Made by a program: the position numbers and the translations under genes. Of a stretch of 64,000 nt of DNA, positions 25,484 to 34,944 are shown piece after piece; position 1 is the first letter of the stretch; each line of letters opens with the position of its first letter. This DNA comes from Chryseobacterium sp. StRB126 (GTDB taxonomy: Bacteria; Bacteroidota; Bacteroidia; Flavobacteriales; Weeksellaceae), in the NCBI RefSeq assembly GCF_000829375.1, contig NZ_AP014624.1, forward strand, positions 2,418,001 to 2,482,000, in the 5' to 3' direction. Under the pieces are notes generated by a model. That model was not told the origin of the DNA. It was given only the letters and a program-made list of their open reading frames with translations, and ran no database searches.

Positions 25484-28400
25484 ATGAAAAGAGAACACTT
25501 ACGTATGAAAAGTTTGAAATGTGGTTTTACCATAGCAGCCTTATTTTTTACTGTTGCAGCAGAAGCACAGGAATTGGTTCAGAAAGTGTCATTTTCTGTT
25601 CCAGCAAGCAGACCATTAATTGAAGTTTTAGAAGAGTTTGCCGGAAAAACAGGGATGAGACTGGCCTATTCAAAATTTGATATCAAAGAGCTGAAGGTAA
25701 AAGGGATAAAATGTGAAAATTCTACGATCAATAGTTGCCTGAAAGATATTACCAATGGACTTCCTGTAGTATATCGTTTACAGGGAGATCTTATTTCAAT
25801 AAAATATGAAGGATCTGTTAGTTCTGTACCGGGAAACGGGCGTATATCAGGGAAAATAGTGGATGAAGTGGGAAATCCAGTTGCAGGAGCAGAGGTGAAT
25901 ATTGCAGGGAAAACAACGGTAACAGATAATAATGGAGATTTCTCTCTGGATCTTCCTTCGGGACTTTATAATATGATGGTGAAAGCGCCTAAATATAATA
26001 CGCTTCGGGTTGAAAAACTATCAGTCATCAATAAAGAAACAAATACGGTTTCATTTGCATTAAACAGAGCGTCTGACAAAATTACAGATATTAAAGAAGT
26101 AGTGGTTACAGCAACCCGTAAAGCCGATACCCAAGCGGGATTATTGGCTCAGCAGAAAAAAGCAGCCCAGATGAGTGACGGAATTTCTGCCGAACAGATT
26201 TCTAAAACCCCTGATAATGATGTGGGTGGAACTTTGAAAAGAGTAACCGGAATTACCACTATAGATAATAAATATGTAGTCGTAAGATCTATGGGAGAAA
26301 GATGGAATACTGCAGCAATGGATGGAATCAACCTGCCGAGTACGGAAGCCTACAATCAGAATTTCTCTTTCGATATTATTCCTACATCAATGGTGGAAAG
26401 TGTTGTTGTAAGTAAAACGGCAACACCGGATATGAATGCCAGTTTTGCAGGAGGTTTTGTAGAGGTAAGAACCAAAGATATTCCCAACGAAAATTTTACC
26501 ACTGTAAGTATGGGAACTTCTTATAACGATCAGTCTGCTTTTAAAGAATTCCTGACCCGCAAGCGTGGAAAATATGATTATTTCGGGTACGATGACGGAA
26601 CAAGAGATTTTCCACAGGGTCTTCAGGCTATGAACTGGACCAATCCGATGTTTTTTGAACAATCCAGCCAGTTTAAAAATGACAACTTCACAAATTACAA
26701 GACAAGAGGAGATATGGGTTCTAATTTGCAGCTTGCCTTGGGAAGAACTTACGCTCTTAAAAATAATAACAAATGGGGCTTTGCCGGAGCATTTATTATG
26801 AGGAACGAACAGAATAAACTTGATATCGATCATACAGGAAGGGGCAACTGGCAGGATACAACAGGGACTGCTTTTGATAGCAATGGTAAAATGCCTTTTT
26901 ATAATTTTAAAAATTCAGGAGCTTCCTATAATTATAATTCTACGGTGGCCGGAATGTTGAATTTTGGGTTGCAGTTAGGCCGGAACAGATTTTCATTCCG
27001 TAATTCGTATACCCATATCTATGATAATACCCTAACAAGAATTACAGGGTGGGATGAGTATACCAGTGGAAGTGGTTCAGCCGAAGCGGCAGAAGCTTCG
27101 TACAATTATTTCTATCATGGAATAGTTCCCAATAATGATCCGTCAAAAATAGCGTCTTTAGACAAACCTTTTACAAATAATACAGTTTATCCTGTTTATC
27201 AGATGTTTTTACAGAATAAGCTGGAAGGTAATCATAAGTTCGGAAATATGGAAGCTAACTGGTTTGCTGCCAGAACAGGAGTTTCATCAGATACTAAGGA
27301 TTATACCCAATACAATACTTTATATAAATTTATAGGACGTGAGATCCTGAATTATCATGTAGCCAATAATTCTGCAAGTGATTTTGCAAGAGGATTCATT
27401 GCCAGCAAAGAAACAGATTATAATTATGGAGCTTCTTTTAAATGGAATTTCGACAAAGAAAATTTTAAAAATGATATTAAAATAGGATATGCCGGAGCTT
27501 CAAAATCCAATACCAATCAACAGCAGAAATTTTTATTGAGAGTAGATGGAAAAAGGATAGTTCCGAACCCTGACTTTTTGGAAATGTACGGATCTCTTGC
27601 CAGCTGGTTTGATGGCTCTCATTATGCACCCGGGGGAATAGGATGGGAGACCAGGCCATTGTATGTTGATGGTAAATATGAAGGAGAAGTTGAGCAGCAT
27701 GCTATGTATGTGATGTTTGACAACCGCTGGAAAAATAAATTCAGGTTAGTCTGGGGATTACGTGCAGAATATTTTCAATATGACCTTGTTTCTCAGCAAA
27801 TGGAATCCAGAGACTCCAATAATTTCCCCAAAACGGGCATAGATGATAAGCCATGGCAATGGATGCCTTCAGCCAATTTTACTTATAGTCCCACCAATAA
27901 AATAAATCTGAGATTAGCCTACAGTAAGACTGTAATTCGTCCCCAGTTTAACGAACGAACCGGATTGCCTTATTTTGATCCGATTGCTAATGGGCAGATA
28001 TTCAATACCCATATGGTATCGTCTACAGTTAATAATTACGATTTTAAATTTGAGTGGTTTCCGGGATTAGGGGAAATATTTTCAGCAGGGTTGTATTACA
28101 AAGATATTGATAGACCTATTGAAAGAGAAGGATACATTACCGGCGAAGGAAATTTACAGCTCTACAACGGAAATTCTAAAAATGCAAAATTGAAAGGATT
28201 TGAAGCAGAAGTTAGGAAAAATCTGGGCTTCATTGCAGCCAATCCTTTCCTGGAAAAGCTCTTCATCAATGGAAATTTCACCTATAATATTACAAAAGTG
28301 ACAGCCTTTAAAGATAAAGCAAAAACAACAGATCAAGATGCCACCTATGAAGTAGACAGACCTCTTTATGGGCAAACTCCTTACGCTTATAATGTAGGAT

Positions 28401-28786
28401 TAATATATGATGGAGAAAGATTAGGATTCAGCTTTTTATATAATGCTAAAGGGGATCAGTATATTACTGTAGGATATGCTTATAACGGAGAAGAAATCCA
28501 ACGTCCTTATGCTGTAGCTGATGCACAGATCTCATATAAATTCTTAAAAAACAGGAATTTGGAACTGAAGCTGAATATAAGGAATATGTTCAACAGGGTA
28601 AAGGAATATTATAACAACTTCAACTCTTATCTAGGATATACTGACAATACAGGGAATAAGACTGCCAGAGAATTGCAGGAGCTTGTACCCGGTGCTACCA
28701 CTAAATATGATAAAGATATTGATAAGATTGTATTTCGTGCTTACAGTGGAAGAATATTCGGGTTAAGTGTCAACTATACATTTTAA
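25484..28786 (+). CDS. TonB-dependent receptor with N-terminal STN signalling domain
   Basis: This 1100-residue outer-membrane protein has a signal peptide ending near AAEAQ, an STN domain (about 35-110, FSVPASRPLIEVLEEFAGKT), a carboxypeptidase-like beta domain (about 118-200, GRISGKIVDEVGNPVAGAEV), a plug (about 215-340) and a 22-stranded barrel ending in YTF. The terminal Phe fits outer-membrane assembly. The STN domain makes it a transducer to the FecR protein encoded just upstream. It lacks a SusD partner, so starch-type glycan uptake is unlikely. Substrate candidates are metal chelates, organic phosphate or peptides, with no direct evidence. Confidence 0.92.
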   Translation: MKREHLRMKSLKCGFTIAALFFTVAAEAQELVQKVSFSVPASRPLIEVLEEFAGKTGMRLAYSKFDIKELKVKGIKCENSTINSCLKDITNGLPVVYRLQGDLISIKYEGSVSSVPGNGRISGKIVDEVGNPVAGAEVNIAGKTTVTDNNGDFSLDLPSGLYNMMVKAPKYNTLRVEKLSVINKETNTVSFALNRASDKITDIKEVVVTATRKADTQAGLLAQQKKAAQMSDGISAEQISKTPDNDVGGTLKRVTGITTIDNKYVVVRSMGERWNTAAMDGINLPSTEAYNQNFSFDIIPTSMVESVVVSKTATPDMNASFAGGFVEVRTKDIPNENFTTVSMGTSYNDQSAFKEFLTRKRGKYDYFGYDDGTRDFPQGLQAMNWTNPMFFEQSSQFKNDNFTNYKTRGDMGSNLQLALGRTYALKNNNKWGFAGAFIMRNEQNKLDIDHTGRGNWQDTTGTAFDSNGKMPFYNFKNSGASYNYNSTVAGMLNFGLQLGRNRFSFRNSYTHIYDNTLTRITGWDEYTSGSGSAEAAEASYNYFYHGIVPNNDPSKIASLDKPFTNNTVYPVYQMFLQNKLEGNHKFGNMEANWFAARTGVSSDTKDYTQYNTLYKFIGREILNYHVANNSASDFARGFIASKETDYNYGASFKWNFDKENFKNDIKIGYAGASKSNTNQQQKFLLRVDGKRIVPNPDFLEMYGSLASWFDGSHYAPGGIGWETRPLYVDGKYEGEVEQHAMYVMFDNRWKNKFRLVWGLRAEYFQYDLVSQQMESRDSNNFPKTGIDDKPWQWMPSANFTYSPTNKINLRLAYSKTVIRPQFNERTGLPYFDPIANGQIFNTHMVSSTVNNYDFKFEWFPGLGEIFSAGLYYKDIDRPIEREGYITGEGNLQLYNGNSKNAKLKGFEAEVRKNLGFIAANPFLEKLFINGNFTYNITKVTAFKDKAKTTDQDATYEVDRPLYGQTPYAYNVGLIYDGERLGFSFLYNAKGDQYITVGYAYNGEEIQRPYAVADAQISYKFLKNRNLELKLNIRNMFNRVKEYYNNFNSYLGYTDNTGNKTARELQELVPGATTKYDKDIDKIVFRAYSGRIFGLSVNYTF

Positions 28787-29095
28787 AAGTTTATTTGAAC
28801 TTTTGTAAAGATAAAAGAGCTCTCTATATAGAAGTGTACAGGTTTCGGAAACCTGAAAAAAGCTTCGGAATAATACTGATGATGCGCACAGCAGTACCGG
28901 ATCAATCAAAAACCGAACGCTATGGCCTTTTCCCGGAAAATAGCGGCTCAATAGGGAACTCATACAGCTCAGCTCCTCATGGTCTGTAGGAGGTAAACAA
29001 TAACCAAATCGCAGAAATATAGAGGCGGATATTTCTGAATATTAAAAACTTCCGGTCATCAAAATAAATAACCGGATCTATCAAAAATTATAACA
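28787..29095 (+). other. 309-nt intergenic region rich in hairpins
   Basis: Five possible stems lie between the receptor gene and the next lipoprotein gene: CAGGTTT/AAACCTG (28839-28855), CGCTAT/ATAGCG (28918-28945), CTCCT/AGGAG (28973-28992), CAGAAATAT/ATATTTCTG (29012-29037) and TCCGG/CCGGA (29051-29076). None has a terminator-like T-run. Forward and reverse short frames inside it have no recognisable content. It may be a processed mRNA spacer or a structured RNA. Confidence 0.45.
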
Positions 29096-30400
29096 ATGAA
29101 AAGATTAACTCTAATTGCAGCTGCTGCATTATCTCTTACAGCTTGTCAGAACGATCATTTAGCAGATTCTTCCACTCCTTTTGAAATGAAATCTACTTCA
29201 GCTGAATATCTTACAGCTTCTGCACTTCCTGTTACCAAAGTGAGTGGACCTATTACTTCCAATACAACGTGGAGCGGAGTCATTGAAATTGACGGTACGG
29301 TAGCCGTTAAAGACGGAGCAACCCTTACGATCCAGCCTGGAACCTTCATCAAAGCAAAACCTAATGCAATAGGGGAAGGTTCGGGAATCCTTGTTATTAC
29401 GAAAACAGGAAAAATCAATGCTACAGGAACTGAATCTCAGCCTATTGTTTTTACAAGCTACAGACTTTTAGATGGAAATGAAGATACTACAGCTACTCCG
29501 GGAGATTTCGGAGGGGTAATTCTTTTGGGAGATGCGCCTACCAATGTACCTTTTACAACAACTGTAGAGGGTCTTCCTACGAATAATCCTGAATTTTATT
29601 TTGGTGGAACAACTTCCGGACATAATGCAGGGATCATGAAATATGTGCGTATCGAATTTGCAGGATATGATTTCGTAGGAGCTAATTCCGGAAACGAAGT
29701 TAATGCTTTGACTTTAGCTGGTGTAGGAAGTGGAACTACTTTAGATCATATCCAGGTATCTTACGGACAGGATGATTCTTTTGAATTTTTCGGAGGAACA
29801 GTAAATGCTTCCAATCTTATTTCTTTTGCTGCAGAAGATGATAATTTCGACTTTGACAACGGATATACAGGAACTATTACATGTGCTCTTTCTTTAGCTG
29901 ATTACAATTCATCGCACACAGTAAGCGGAGGAAGCCCTGACTCTAACGGTATTGAGCTTGATAACAATGCTACAGGTACATCTACTGCATTAATCACAAA
30001 CCCTGTTATCAATAACCTTACTATTATTGGAGCTAAATTCGGAGCTGCTGGACAAGGAGCTGCTTACGAAAACGGTATCCATATCAGAAGACATGGTAAA
30101 TTAACTTTAAACAATGCTGTAGTAACAGGATATCCTGTAGGAATTAAAGTAGAAAATACTGGATCTGAGCTTTCTTCACTTTCAAACTTAGCTTCAATTC
30201 AGGTACACGGATTTACAACTTCTGTTACAGGAAATGGTACGGCAGGAATCCCAACGGCTAACCTTCTTACAGGAAGTACAGCTGCATTATGGGGAATGAA
30301 CCAGCCATTCTTTAACGAAGGAAGCTGGAATGTATCTCCAAGAAACTGTGGTGGATTCCAGGGAGCTTGGACAAAATACAATTTTGCCATTGTAAACTAA
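29096..30400 (+). CDS. Beta-helix surface lipoprotein
   Basis: This 434-residue protein starts with a lipoprotein signal (MKRLTLIAAAALSLTAC, Cys at 17). The body is a repetitive Gly/Asn/Thr-rich sequence with parallel beta-helix character, for example GTVAVKDGATLTIQPGTFIKA, NGIELDNNATG and ENGIHIRRHGKL. It is acidic in places (DNFDFDNG), which could bind cations. It follows the STN-receptor gene after 309 nt and precedes a T9SS protein, so it is probably part of the same surface system. The ligand is unknown. Confidence 0.8.
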   Translation: MKRLTLIAAAALSLTACQNDHLADSSTPFEMKSTSAEYLTASALPVTKVSGPITSNTTWSGVIEIDGTVAVKDGATLTIQPGTFIKAKPNAIGEGSGILVITKTGKINATGTESQPIVFTSYRLLDGNEDTTATPGDFGGVILLGDAPTNVPFTTTVEGLPTNNPEFYFGGTTSGHNAGIMKYVRIEFAGYDFVGANSGNEVNALTLAGVGSGTTLDHIQVSYGQDDSFEFFGGTVNASNLISFAAEDDNFDFDNGYTGTITCALSLADYNSSHTVSGGSPDSNGIELDNNATGTSTALITNPVINNLTIIGAKFGAAGQGAAYENGIHIRRHGKLTLNNAVVTGYPVGIKVENTGSELSSLSNLASIQVHGFTTSVTGNGTAGIPTANLLTGSTAALWGMNQPFFNEGSWNVSPRNCGGFQGAWTKYNFAIVN

Positions 30401-30409
30401 CAAACTATA

Positions 30410-30451
30410 AAAGCAGGGAACGGCTTATACCCATTCCTTGCTTTCTTTTTC
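30410..30451 (+). terminator. Terminator after the beta-helix lipoprotein gene
   Basis: AAAGCAGGGAA pairs with TTCCTTGCTTT (one wobble) around a 13-nt loop and is followed by CTTTTTCTTT. Confidence 0.85.
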
Positions 30452-30478
30452 TTTAAAAAAATCTTAATAATCAGTATC

Positions 30479-31405
30479 ATGAAAAAAATAATTTTATCAT
30501 CTGTTCTGTTTTTATCTCAGCTGGCTACAGCACAAACTCTGGTATGGGGAAATACTTTTGATACTCCCGCTGATCTTCAGGGATGGACATTCCATGATCT
30601 GAATGCTAATAACAACGGGTGGATTCAAGGAGCCAATATTTATCATAATGGTACTTCTTTAACCTATGGAAGTGCCGGTGTTTTAAGACATTCAACAAAC
30701 CTGGTTCCGACCGGAAGTGCAGCAGGATTCGGGACTGAAGATGACTGGATTATTTCTCCTGAGATCGATCTTACAAGTGCATCAGGAACAATTCAACTTA
30801 CTTCTTCTATTGGAAGACAGAGAGCTTCCCATACTATTGTGAGCAGAGATCTTTATATCTATGTAAGTACCCCTCAAAAACAAGTTCCTGTTTTAGCCGA
30901 TTTCCAGGCGATGACGGTAGACGGATCAGGAAATTATCTTCAGAGTCCCTATAAAATACAGGTGGGTTCTTCGTTAAATCCTTTTCCGGCAGATCTTACT
31001 CAGTTTGTAGAAAGTCTTGTAGATCTTTCAGCTTTTGCAGGAAAGAAAATTTATATTGGTATGTGGGCCAACAGAAATGCCAGTGGGAATAATATCATGA
31101 ATATCAATATTGATGAAATGGCTATTTATGCCACATCAAATACCTTGAGCACAAAGGATGTAAAAAAGAAAGAAAATCTGACGAAAATTGCAGAAAACCC
31201 GGCAAAAGAGTACTTACAGCTAAAGCTTAACCCTGCACTAAAAGAAAATAAGACAACAGTTTATCTTTATAATGCAGCAGGACAGAAAGTTCTTGCCACT
31301 CAGTATTCAAAATCAATCAATATAGCGAATTTATCAGAAGGAGTATATATAGTGGAAGTAACTGATGGAAAGGCTACAGAACGTTTAAGCTTTATTAAAA
31401 AATAA
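30479..31405 (+). CDS. Secreted protein with choice-of-anchor J-like domain and T9SS sorting domain
   Basis: This 308-residue protein has a signal peptide (cleavage near ATAQ-T), then a jelly-roll-like region (NTFDTPADLQGWTFHDLN, and EDDWIISPEIDL about 83-94) of the choice-of-anchor J or cleaved-adhesin type. Its end is a sorting domain (AENPAKEYLQLKL, LYNAAGQKVL, IANLSEGVYIVEV, RLSFIKK) for type IX export to the cell surface. It lies between two lipoprotein genes in the sigma-FecR-receptor cluster, with terminators on both sides. The function is unknown. Confidence 0.85.
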   Translation: MKKIILSSVLFLSQLATAQTLVWGNTFDTPADLQGWTFHDLNANNNGWIQGANIYHNGTSLTYGSAGVLRHSTNLVPTGSAAGFGTEDDWIISPEIDLTSASGTIQLTSSIGRQRASHTIVSRDLYIYVSTPQKQVPVLADFQAMTVDGSGNYLQSPYKIQVGSSLNPFPADLTQFVESLVDLSAFAGKKIYIGMWANRNASGNNIMNINIDEMAIYATSNTLSTKDVKKKENLTKIAENPAKEYLQLKLNPALKENKTTVYLYNAAGQKVLATQYSKSINIANLSEGVYIVEVTDGKATERLSFIKK

Positions 31406-31525
31406 ACATTTTGTTTTTAAAACCGACCATGAAACAAAACATGACATTTTAATACATCATAATGGATAGCACTTTTGAAAAAAGAAGCTGTCCAGAACAT
31501 ATCCAACTAGTTTTTTATAATTGTG

Positions 31526-31559
31526 TATTGCCCTGCACAATAAGCGGGGCAATATTTTT
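31526..31559 (+). terminator. Terminator after the T9SS protein gene
   Basis: TATTGCCC pairs with GGGCAATA around a 13-nt loop, followed by TTTTTAAG. It lies only 22 nt before the next start codon, so the following genes need read-through or the hairpin acts as an attenuator. Confidence 0.8.
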
Positions 31560-31580
31560 AAGTTCAAAATAATATAAAAG

Positions 31581-32321
31581 ATGAATAAGATCTTTGCACT
31601 GCTATTATGTATCCTATTATTTTCCTGTACAGACAATACTGTGATGGAGAGATATGATGTGGCACAAAAACCCGGAGAAGTGAATATCAAAGGATTTTCT
31701 AAACCTGATGTACTTCAGCTGAGGTTCAATGGAGAACCTGTATCTATTGACGGGAAAACCTCTTATACCAATAAAATAGAAACCACGCTTCAGTTTGTTC
31801 TGGATCAGGGAGAGACCAACAGGCTGGCAATATATAATAATGAGACTGGGAAACAAGTGGTACAGTATAATATTACTTATGATAATGTAGAAGATTTTAA
31901 AAAGTTATATTTCTTTAATCTTCCAGGAATTTTCCTGCAGGCCGAGGCTATCAAGCCACAGGTGAATCTGGGGAAGATAGGTTTTGAATTTATTTTCCCG
32001 AATCTGGGTGAGTTTTCCGGATCATCCCTTAAAAATGTAAAAGGAGTTTTAAAAAGAGAAAACGGTGTTGTACTGGCAGAATTTGATAATATCGGGAAAG
32101 ACAGCTTTACGCCTGTGAAGATATATAATTCCTTTGGTACAGCAGCACCTGTATACCTTGAACTGTACAAGCCGGGAACTACAGAACCTTATGCTGGATC
32201 TGCAATCATTAAAGTGAAAATAAAGCAGGATATGGGTGCTAATATGATTGTACTTCAGGAAAAATCAGAAAATGGAGTATGGGTAGTAAAAGGAGATGTA
32301 GATGTGGCAGAATATTTATAA
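31581..32321 (+). CDS. Lipoprotein of unknown function
   Basis: This 246-residue protein has a lipoprotein signal (MNKIFALLLCILLFSC, Cys at 16). The rest is mainly predicted beta strands with no family I recognise. It begins with short Ig-like stretches (KPDVLQLRFNGEPVSIDGK) that suggest a carbohydrate- or protein-binding sandwich. The S41 protease gene begins 6 nt after its stop, so the two are surely co-transcribed. It may be a surface partner of that protease or of the receptor upstream. Confidence 0.75.
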   Translation: MNKIFALLLCILLFSCTDNTVMERYDVAQKPGEVNIKGFSKPDVLQLRFNGEPVSIDGKTSYTNKIETTLQFVLDQGETNRLAIYNNETGKQVVQYNITYDNVEDFKKLYFFNLPGIFLQAEAIKPQVNLGKIGFEFIFPNLGEFSGSSLKNVKGVLKRENGVVLAEFDNIGKDSFTPVKIYNSFGTAAPVYLELYKPGTTEPYAGSAIIKVKIKQDMGANMIVLQEKSENGVWVVKGDVDVAEYL

Positions 32322-32327
32322 TCAGGG

Positions 32328-33674
32328 ATGAGAAAATTTTTAAAATTTCAGTTCATAGCCATTATTATCATTTTTATTTCATGTGCGAATAATGATGATA
32401 ATGCTCCTGTTTTTCCTGAAGGAAGCACAGAATCCGTTAATCTTTGGGTACAGGATAGTTTGAAACGGTATTATTATTGGGCAGATCAGATGCCGTCTAA
32501 ACCGGACTATCACCTTCCTGTAAAAGATTTTTTTAAAAGCCTGCTCGCCCCTCAGGATCGTTTCTCCTTTATTGTCAATACTGAGGATCCTTCCAGTTAT
32601 CCACGTTCTATCCGTAATATGTATGGTTTCGATTATACTGTTATCCAACAGGCAAACGGAGAAGTGATAACGGTTATTAAATTGGTTCTGAAAGATTCTC
32701 CGGCATTCAATGCCGGTCTTGAACGGGGAATGATTATTACTAGAATTAACGGGAAAACAGTAACAGCAGGGAATGCAGAGTCCATAACTTCAGCTATGAA
32801 AGATCTCACCGTTTTGGATCTTACTGTAGGAAATTGGAATAATGGAGCCATTACTGATGAAAAGGAGATTAAAGTATATTATGGATTATCCTTTGAACAG
32901 CCGTTATTGTCCAGAATATTCGAGAAAAACGGTAAGAAGGCAGGCTATCTGTATATTTATGATTTCCCGGATGGAATGACCCAGAAACTCAGCCAGAAAT
33001 TTGCCGAATTTAAAGCTGCCGGAGTACAGGAACTGATCCTCGATCTCCGGTACAATTACGGTGGATCGGTATCAGCAGCAGCAGCTCTTTGCTCTCTGAT
33101 TCCTTCCGGAATAACATCTGTTTCTCCATTCATTACGTTTAAAGGAAATAAAAACGGCGGTGAAGTAAAAAGAACATTTTCTCAACAGATCGCTTATGAT
33201 CCGAAAGCTCTTGATTTTAATACTTTACGTACAAATGCTTTAGGCTTGAATAAAGTGTATATTCTGACTTCAAACAGTACCGCTTCTGCGGCGGAAATAG
33301 TCATTAATAATCTGAAGCCCTATCTTCAGGTTATTCAGGTAGGAGATATTACGTTAGGAAAAGATATGGCAGGATTTACGATAGAAGACAGACGTAAGCC
33401 CCAAAAAATCCGTTGGCAGATGCATCCGGTAATTTATAAAGTATATAATGCCAATGGCTCCGGAGAGTACAGTAACGGAATTTTGCCGCAAGTTTCTGTT
33501 AATGAATATGCTGTATTGCCTTTGTTGCCTTTAGGTGATCGCAATGAAACTCTTATTTCTTCCGTGCTAAACGGATCTTATTTTAAATCTGTAAACGATG
33601 AAACATCTTCTGGGGAAGTTAAGATCTTGTATCAGAGTGATGTTCCGCCTATAGCCGTTGGCAAAGACTTATAA
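32328..33674 (+). CDS. S41-family (C-terminal processing type) peptidase lipoprotein
   Basis: This 448-residue protein has a lipoprotein signal (AIIIIFISC, Cys at 19), a PDZ-like domain (about 115-190, DSPAFNAGLERGMIITRING), then the S41 protease core (DLRYNYGG near 240-247). The likely catalytic Ser is in TASAAEIV near residue 320. Family members cut exposed C-termini in the periplasm or at the cell surface. It follows the unknown lipoprotein gene by 6 nt, and the small coiled-coil gene by 39 nt, in the surface-signalling cluster. Confidence 0.9.
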   Translation: MRKFLKFQFIAIIIIFISCANNDDNAPVFPEGSTESVNLWVQDSLKRYYYWADQMPSKPDYHLPVKDFFKSLLAPQDRFSFIVNTEDPSSYPRSIRNMYGFDYTVIQQANGEVITVIKLVLKDSPAFNAGLERGMIITRINGKTVTAGNAESITSAMKDLTVLDLTVGNWNNGAITDEKEIKVYYGLSFEQPLLSRIFEKNGKKAGYLYIYDFPDGMTQKLSQKFAEFKAAGVQELILDLRYNYGGSVSAAAALCSLIPSGITSVSPFITFKGNKNGGEVKRTFSQQIAYDPKALDFNTLRTNALGLNKVYILTSNSTASAAEIVINNLKPYLQVIQVGDITLGKDMAGFTIEDRRKPQKIRWQMHPVIYKVYNANGSGEYSNGILPQVSVNEYAVLPLLPLGDRNETLISSVLNGSYFKSVNDETSSGEVKILYQSDVPPIAVGKDL

Positions 33675-33713
33675 CATTTAACTTAACAGATCCATTAAAG
33701 AAAAATTAAAACC

Positions 33714-33983
33714 ATGCAGGGAATAGAACCAAAACTTCACACCAGCCTCACCAGTCGTATAGAATACTATCGCCTTCTGATAGAAGCCGCAGATGATTCT
33801 GAAACCCCTTCATCCGATGTGGCAACACAGATTGCTGAATTGGCCAATCTGTATGAAGAATACCTGATTAATAAAAAGAACCTTGAAGAAAGCATCAAAA
33901 AATATAGAGCTTATCATAACGACCTGAGAAAGAAACTAACTGTGAGGCTTCGTGAAATTAAGAGAAAGACGAGACAGAAATAA
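33714..33983 (+). CDS. Small helical coiled-coil protein of unknown function
   Basis: This 89-residue protein is highly charged and almost wholly helical (ANLYEEYLINKKNLEESIKK), ending in a basic tail (LREIKRKTRQK). There is no signal peptide, and no known family is recognised. The gene begins 39 nt after the S41 peptidase stop and closes the cluster. The basic end suggests contact with nucleic acid or a membrane, but that is only inference. Confidence 0.65.
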   Translation: MQGIEPKLHTSLTSRIEYYRLLIEAADDSETPSSDVATQIAELANLYEEYLINKKNLEESIKKYRAYHNDLRKKLTVRLREIKRKTRQK

Positions 33984-34126
33984 TGCATTTTAATTCTTAC
34001 TTGCGGTTGTTTTTTGAATTAAAGAATGGCCAATTATCTTCGGATGATCTTTAACATCGGCTTTCTCTGCTTATTTTATTCCAAAATTCATACATTTATA
34101 AGATCAAGTTGAAAGAGGATGCTTTT

Positions 34127-34849
34127 ATGAATGGTAATGAGACCGTACTTTCCGATTATTTACAGATGTTTTGGCAGTTTTCCTGGCCACAATGGATCGT
34201 GTTTAGCCTGATTAGCAATGTTTTTCTGTATTTATTTTCAATTGGATTGTGTGTTTTCATTGATAAAACCTGCCGTAAAAGTCTATTGCAGGAAAAAGAT
34301 CATCCTGTTTCTGCATCAGATTTTTATCTAAGCCTTTTTACCGTTATCTGTAACAGTCTTGTCATGCTGATAGGCGTGTTTTTGTGGAAGGATGGCTGGA
34401 TTGAGCTGGACAATTCACAATCAGGTATGAGGATCGGCCTGGAAATTATAGCATTACTTCTTTTCATGGATCTATTCATGTACTTCTTTCATTATGCCGC
34501 CCATTTACCTTTTGTCTATAAAATGATCCATGGAAAGCACCATGAGCATGTAAGTACCAATTATCTGAGCCTTTTTGTTCTTCATCCTTTTGAAACTATA
34601 GGTTTTGGACTTATGATGCTGGTTTTGCTTATGTGTTATGATTTTTCTGCGATTTCCATATCTATTTATCTGTTTATTAATCTTATTTGGGGAACCGTAG
34701 GGCATTTGAATCGGGAATTTTTTCCTGCCAGTTTTGACCGATTTTTGGTGGGAACCACTAGGTTTCATAACCAGCATCATTTGGATGAAACAAAGAATTT
34801 TGGGTTTTATACCTCTATCTGGGACAGGCTATTTGGGACCTATAAATAG
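34127..34849 (+). CDS. Sterol desaturase/fatty acid hydroxylase-family membrane protein
   Basis: The ATG at 34127 is preferred over a TTG at 34109. The 240-residue protein has about four transmembrane segments and the histidine boxes of the di-iron family: HYAAH, HGKHH and HNQHH (about residues 125-225). Such enzymes hydroxylate or desaturate lipid chains, for example sphingolipids or carotenoids, in the membrane. The order and spacing of the boxes fit the FA_hydroxylase family. It stands alone between the surface cluster and a repeat region, so the lipid it acts on is unknown. Confidence 0.88.
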   Translation: MNGNETVLSDYLQMFWQFSWPQWIVFSLISNVFLYLFSIGLCVFIDKTCRKSLLQEKDHPVSASDFYLSLFTVICNSLVMLIGVFLWKDGWIELDNSQSGMRIGLEIIALLLFMDLFMYFFHYAAHLPFVYKMIHGKHHEHVSTNYLSLFVLHPFETIGFGLMMLVLLMCYDFSAISISIYLFINLIWGTVGHLNREFFPASFDRFLVGTTRFHNQHHLDETKNFGFYTSIWDRLFGTYK

Positions 34850-34944
34850 GAGAGTAGGGGCATTTTTAGCTGATAAATTCTTTCGCATATTTTGCTGAGA
34901 ATCTTTGATTCTCTTGCGCCTTACAAACAGGTGATATTAATAAT

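Noticed and set aside
28862..29000. Cobalamin riboswitch in the spacer after the STN receptor
   Set aside because: AATAGGGAA and a CTGTAGG stretch recall the conserved core, but the flanking B12-box pattern is not in order and the spacer lies after, not before, the receptor. Only a covariance-model search could reopen this.
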